A program made the position numbers and the translations under genes. A model generated the notes under the pieces. It was not told the origin of the DNA, did no database searches, and saw nothing but the letters and a program-made list of their open reading frames with translations. Below are positions 62,171 to 64,000 of a stretch of DNA of 64,000 bases, one piece after another. The DNA comes from Flavobacterium sp. (GTDB taxonomy: Bacteria; Bacteroidota; Bacteroidia; Flavobacteriales; Flavobacteriaceae). How positions within the stretch are numbered: position 1 is the first letter of the stretch; every line of letters starts with the position of its first letter. Location: contig NZ_JAQSDH010000052.1 of NCBI RefSeq assembly GCF_029945805.1, positions 1 to 64,000 on the forward strand. The letters are read 5' to 3'.

Positions 62171-63081
62171 CAGTGTTTTTTGAATTTGTGAACTATCTTT
62201 TTAAAGAACTTAATAACCCAATTACTATTAATGTGTTTCAAATAAAAGAAAAGAAAGATAAAAAATTCAGAAATTTTCAAACTTCTAAATCTTCGTAATT
62301 CTGCTTGATATCTTCTTAAAAGCCGTAATTTTTCTTCATTGTTATAATAATTTAATTTATGATAAACCATAAACCTATAAAATTCAATTTCAGATTTGTT
62401 TTTTAATCTAACATTATCATTTTTTCCAGAAATATTTGCCTCCGATAATCTAAAATAGACTACACTTTCATTGATAGAATATATAAGTTTGTCCTCTGAA
62501 AAGTCGAGCCAAGCCCGATCATCACTATTCCACGCTAAAGGATAGTTGTGAAATTTAAATTTTTCGTATGCTTTTTTGGAAAAAATATATTCCGAAAGAG
62601 AACTTCTCGACGTTTTATTAAATTTTCTGTAGAAAGCAGCTGTTGCCGATTCCCATACCGGATGCATAAAAATTACATTCTCTTGAATTTCTCTTTCGAA
62701 AATTTTTTTGGTTGCAAAACGAATAACATTTGTTTTATATTCAAATGCGGTAAAATGGCTGTAGAAAGACGCCACAGCGGTAGTTCCTAAAACATCATCA
62801 TCTCCTAATATCATGATCCATTCTTCATTCTCACACAGGTCAATACAGCGTTCCCATTGTTTGGCTAAAGAAATACCGCCTAAGTTTTGTTCAAAATACT
62901 GATATGAAAAATCAAATTTGCCTTGAAACTTTTCCAATAATTGTGTTGGATTTTCAGGGCTTGCATCATTGCCGATGTACACTTTAAAACGCTTATCCGT
63001 TTGATTTGCCAAAGAAGCTAAAGTATCTTCAAAATACGTTACTTTGAAATATGGGATTACAATTGCTAACTTGACCATCAT
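62170..63081 (-). CDS. GT2-family glycosyltransferase
   Basis: Transferase of 303 residues. KLAIVIPYFKVTYFEDTLASLANQT with YIGNDASPENP and IMILGDDDVLG (metal site) identify a GT2 enzyme of the rhamnosyl-/galactosyl-type group. A C-terminal basic region with a hydrophobic helix (FFIFLFFYLKHIN) could bind membrane. The specificity is unknown. The gene starts in a 4-base ATGA overlap with the upstream GT2 and ends in a one-base overlap with the next, so translation of the three is coupled. Confidence 0.9.
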   Translation of the reverse strand: MMVKLAIVIPYFKVTYFEDTLASLANQTDKRFKVYIGNDASPENPTQLLEKFQGKFDFSYQYFEQNLGGISLAKQWERCIDLCENEEWIMILGDDDVLGTTAVASFYSHFTAFEYKTNVIRFATKKIFEREIQENVIFMHPVWESATAAFYRKFNKTSRSSLSEYIFSKKAYEKFKFHNYPLAWNSDDRAWLDFSEDKLIYSINESVVYFRLSEANISGKNDNVRLKNKSEIEFYRFMVYHKLNYYNNEEKLRLLRRYQAELRRFRSLKISEFFIFLFFYLKHINSNWVIKFFKKIVHKFKKH

Positions 63082-63917
63082 TGCTTCTTATATTTTCCGA
63101 AAAGTGTAAATCCAAAAAAAGTTTTAAAGAACAAGTCGCAAACAAATTTTTTACTTTTAAGTATCCTTTTAAATTCGTCTTTGGTGTTCTCTACATCATC
63201 ATTTAGTTTTTTGTATGAGCCTAATTGTTTTACATAAAATTCACTGTGTTTGATGCTCATGTACTGTAATAATGCTTCTTTTTTGGGCTGATCCAATTGC
63301 TTTACCATCGAAACTTCTTTCACTCTGTAATAAAATCCGATAGTTTCCAATTGTTTTACATTTCCACCATTTTTAAGCAAAGAGATCCAAAATTCCCAAT
63401 CTTCCCAGCCATGATTCATTTTTACATCGTAGCCACCAACCGAATTCCAATCCGATTTTTTAAAAACTGCACTACAAAAGATCATGTTATTTTTGCTTAA
63501 ATTGGACAAAGAAAAAATAGGTAATTTCCACAATCCGCTTTGACTACCAAATTTTTCTGCTTTACAATAGACCAGTTTAAGGGAAGCATCTTGTGCAAAA
63601 GAATGTAGTGCATCTGCAACATAGTTCTTAGAAATATAATCATCGGCATCAAGAGGCAAAATAAATTCTCCTGAAGAATGGCTTATTCCAAAATTACGTG
63701 CGCTGGACAATCCTCCGTTTTCTTTACTCAAATAGGTAAATCTCGAATCTCTATTTACCCATTTTTGAGCAACTTCCTCCGTATTATCGAGTGATCCATC
63801 GTTTACAATGATGCACTCCCATTCTTGAAAGCTCTGCTCGTAGACCGACTGCAAAGCTTCTCCCAGATATTGAGCTTGCATATAACAGGGAACGATGATA
63901 GAGATTCTTGGATTCAT
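63078..63917 (-). CDS. GT2-family glycosyltransferase
   Basis: GT-A-fold transferase. From the ATG at 63917 it begins MNPRISIIVPCYMQAQYLGEAL, with VNDGSLDNTEEV and LPLDADDYIS (D-x-D) as nucleotide and metal sites and GGYDVKMNHGWEDWEFWISLL as the acceptor-side motif. The frame is open five codons further to 63932, but the shorter start is more typical. About 279 residues. It is the most upstream complete gene of the polysaccharide operon in this window. The remaining 83 bases to the right edge hold no other gene that I can see, so further genes should lie beyond. Confidence 0.9.
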   Translation of the reverse strand: MNPRISIIVPCYMQAQYLGEALQSVYEQSFQEWECIIVNDGSLDNTEEVAQKWVNRDSRFTYLSKENGGLSSARNFGISHSSGEFILPLDADDYISKNYVADALHSFAQDASLKLVYCKAEKFGSQSGLWKLPIFSLSNLSKNNMIFCSAVFKKSDWNSVGGYDVKMNHGWEDWEFWISLLKNGGNVKQLETIGFYYRVKEVSMVKQLDQPKKEALLQYMSIKHSEFYVKQLGSYKKLNDDVENTKDEFKRILKSKKFVCDLFFKTFFGFTLFGKYKKQ

Positions 63918-64000
63918 ATTTTTAATTAACAAAAAAGTGCAGTTTTAAATCACTTAGGTATTTCCTAAGAGGGGTTTTAAATTTACAATACTGAAAATTA

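Noticed and set aside
41608..63917. Mobile or horizontally inserted island with transposase or integrase
   Set aside because: No transposase, integrase, terminal inverted repeats or target duplications are visible at the cluster edge; the left edge simply overlaps lnb.

Overview
The window looks like chromosomal DNA from a Flavobacterium-like member of the Bacteroidota. It has low G+C and TAnnTTTG/TTG-type promoters in front of many genes. It encodes type IX secretion (T9SS) cargo with both type A and type B C-terminal sorting domains, OmpP1/FadL-like and PorV/PorQ-like outer-membrane proteins, a type 3 prolyl-tRNA synthetase and an Lnb-type lipoprotein N-acyltransferase. I see no insertion sequence, prophage, plasmid replication gene or CRISPR array.

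Region 1 (1-12.3 kb) is mostly housekeeping. It holds typA/bipA (cut by the left edge), a PAS-PAS histidine kinase with a single-domain response regulator, rpsT, two identical tRNA-Glu genes, proS, a low-complexity lipoprotein, an OmpP1/FadL-like porin, rimO, and a large B12-binding radical SAM protein preceded by a small XRE-type regulator. Region 2 (12.6-20.3 kb) opens with ten in-register copies of a 21-bp AT-rich repeat. These lie between the XRE gene and a 1350-residue T9SS surface protein; a DUF4369 lipoprotein, an M61 peptidase and a DUF2805 protein follow.

Region 3 (20.3-41.6 kb) is a mosaic of metabolic and envelope genes: a fatty acid hydroxylase, an AlkB-like dioxygenase, aqpZ, an EamA transporter, tRNA-Thr and a run idi-queD-bcp-manA. 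After these come an MsrB-MsrA lipoprotein, a gapN-like dehydrogenase, a COG2509 flavoprotein, a T9SS type A protein, recQ without the usual zinc cysteines, kdsD-tatC-AhpD-like, lptB, pssA, a PorV/PorQ-like barrel and lnb.

Region 4 (41.6-63.9 kb) is a surface-polysaccharide locus, all on the minus strand and read from the right edge down to a WcaJ-type priming transferase. It contains six GT2-family and four GT4-family transferases, two further GT-B-like proteins, an O-antigen ligase/polymerase-like membrane protein, an FkbM methyltransferase, an asparagine-synthetase-like amidotransferase and a neuB-neuC-neuA-type nonulosonic (sialic-type) acid module with a small methyltransferase inserted. 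Many of the genes overlap by 1-4 bases. No flippase or Wza/Wzc export gene is in the window, so the locus probably continues to the right. Together, kdsD, lptB, manA and this locus indicate an LPS-type envelope with an acidic, nonulosonate-containing glycan. The best candidates for something new are the 21-bp repeat array beside the XRE gene, the divergent NeuB module, the noncanonical radical SAM protein and the zinc-less RecQ.
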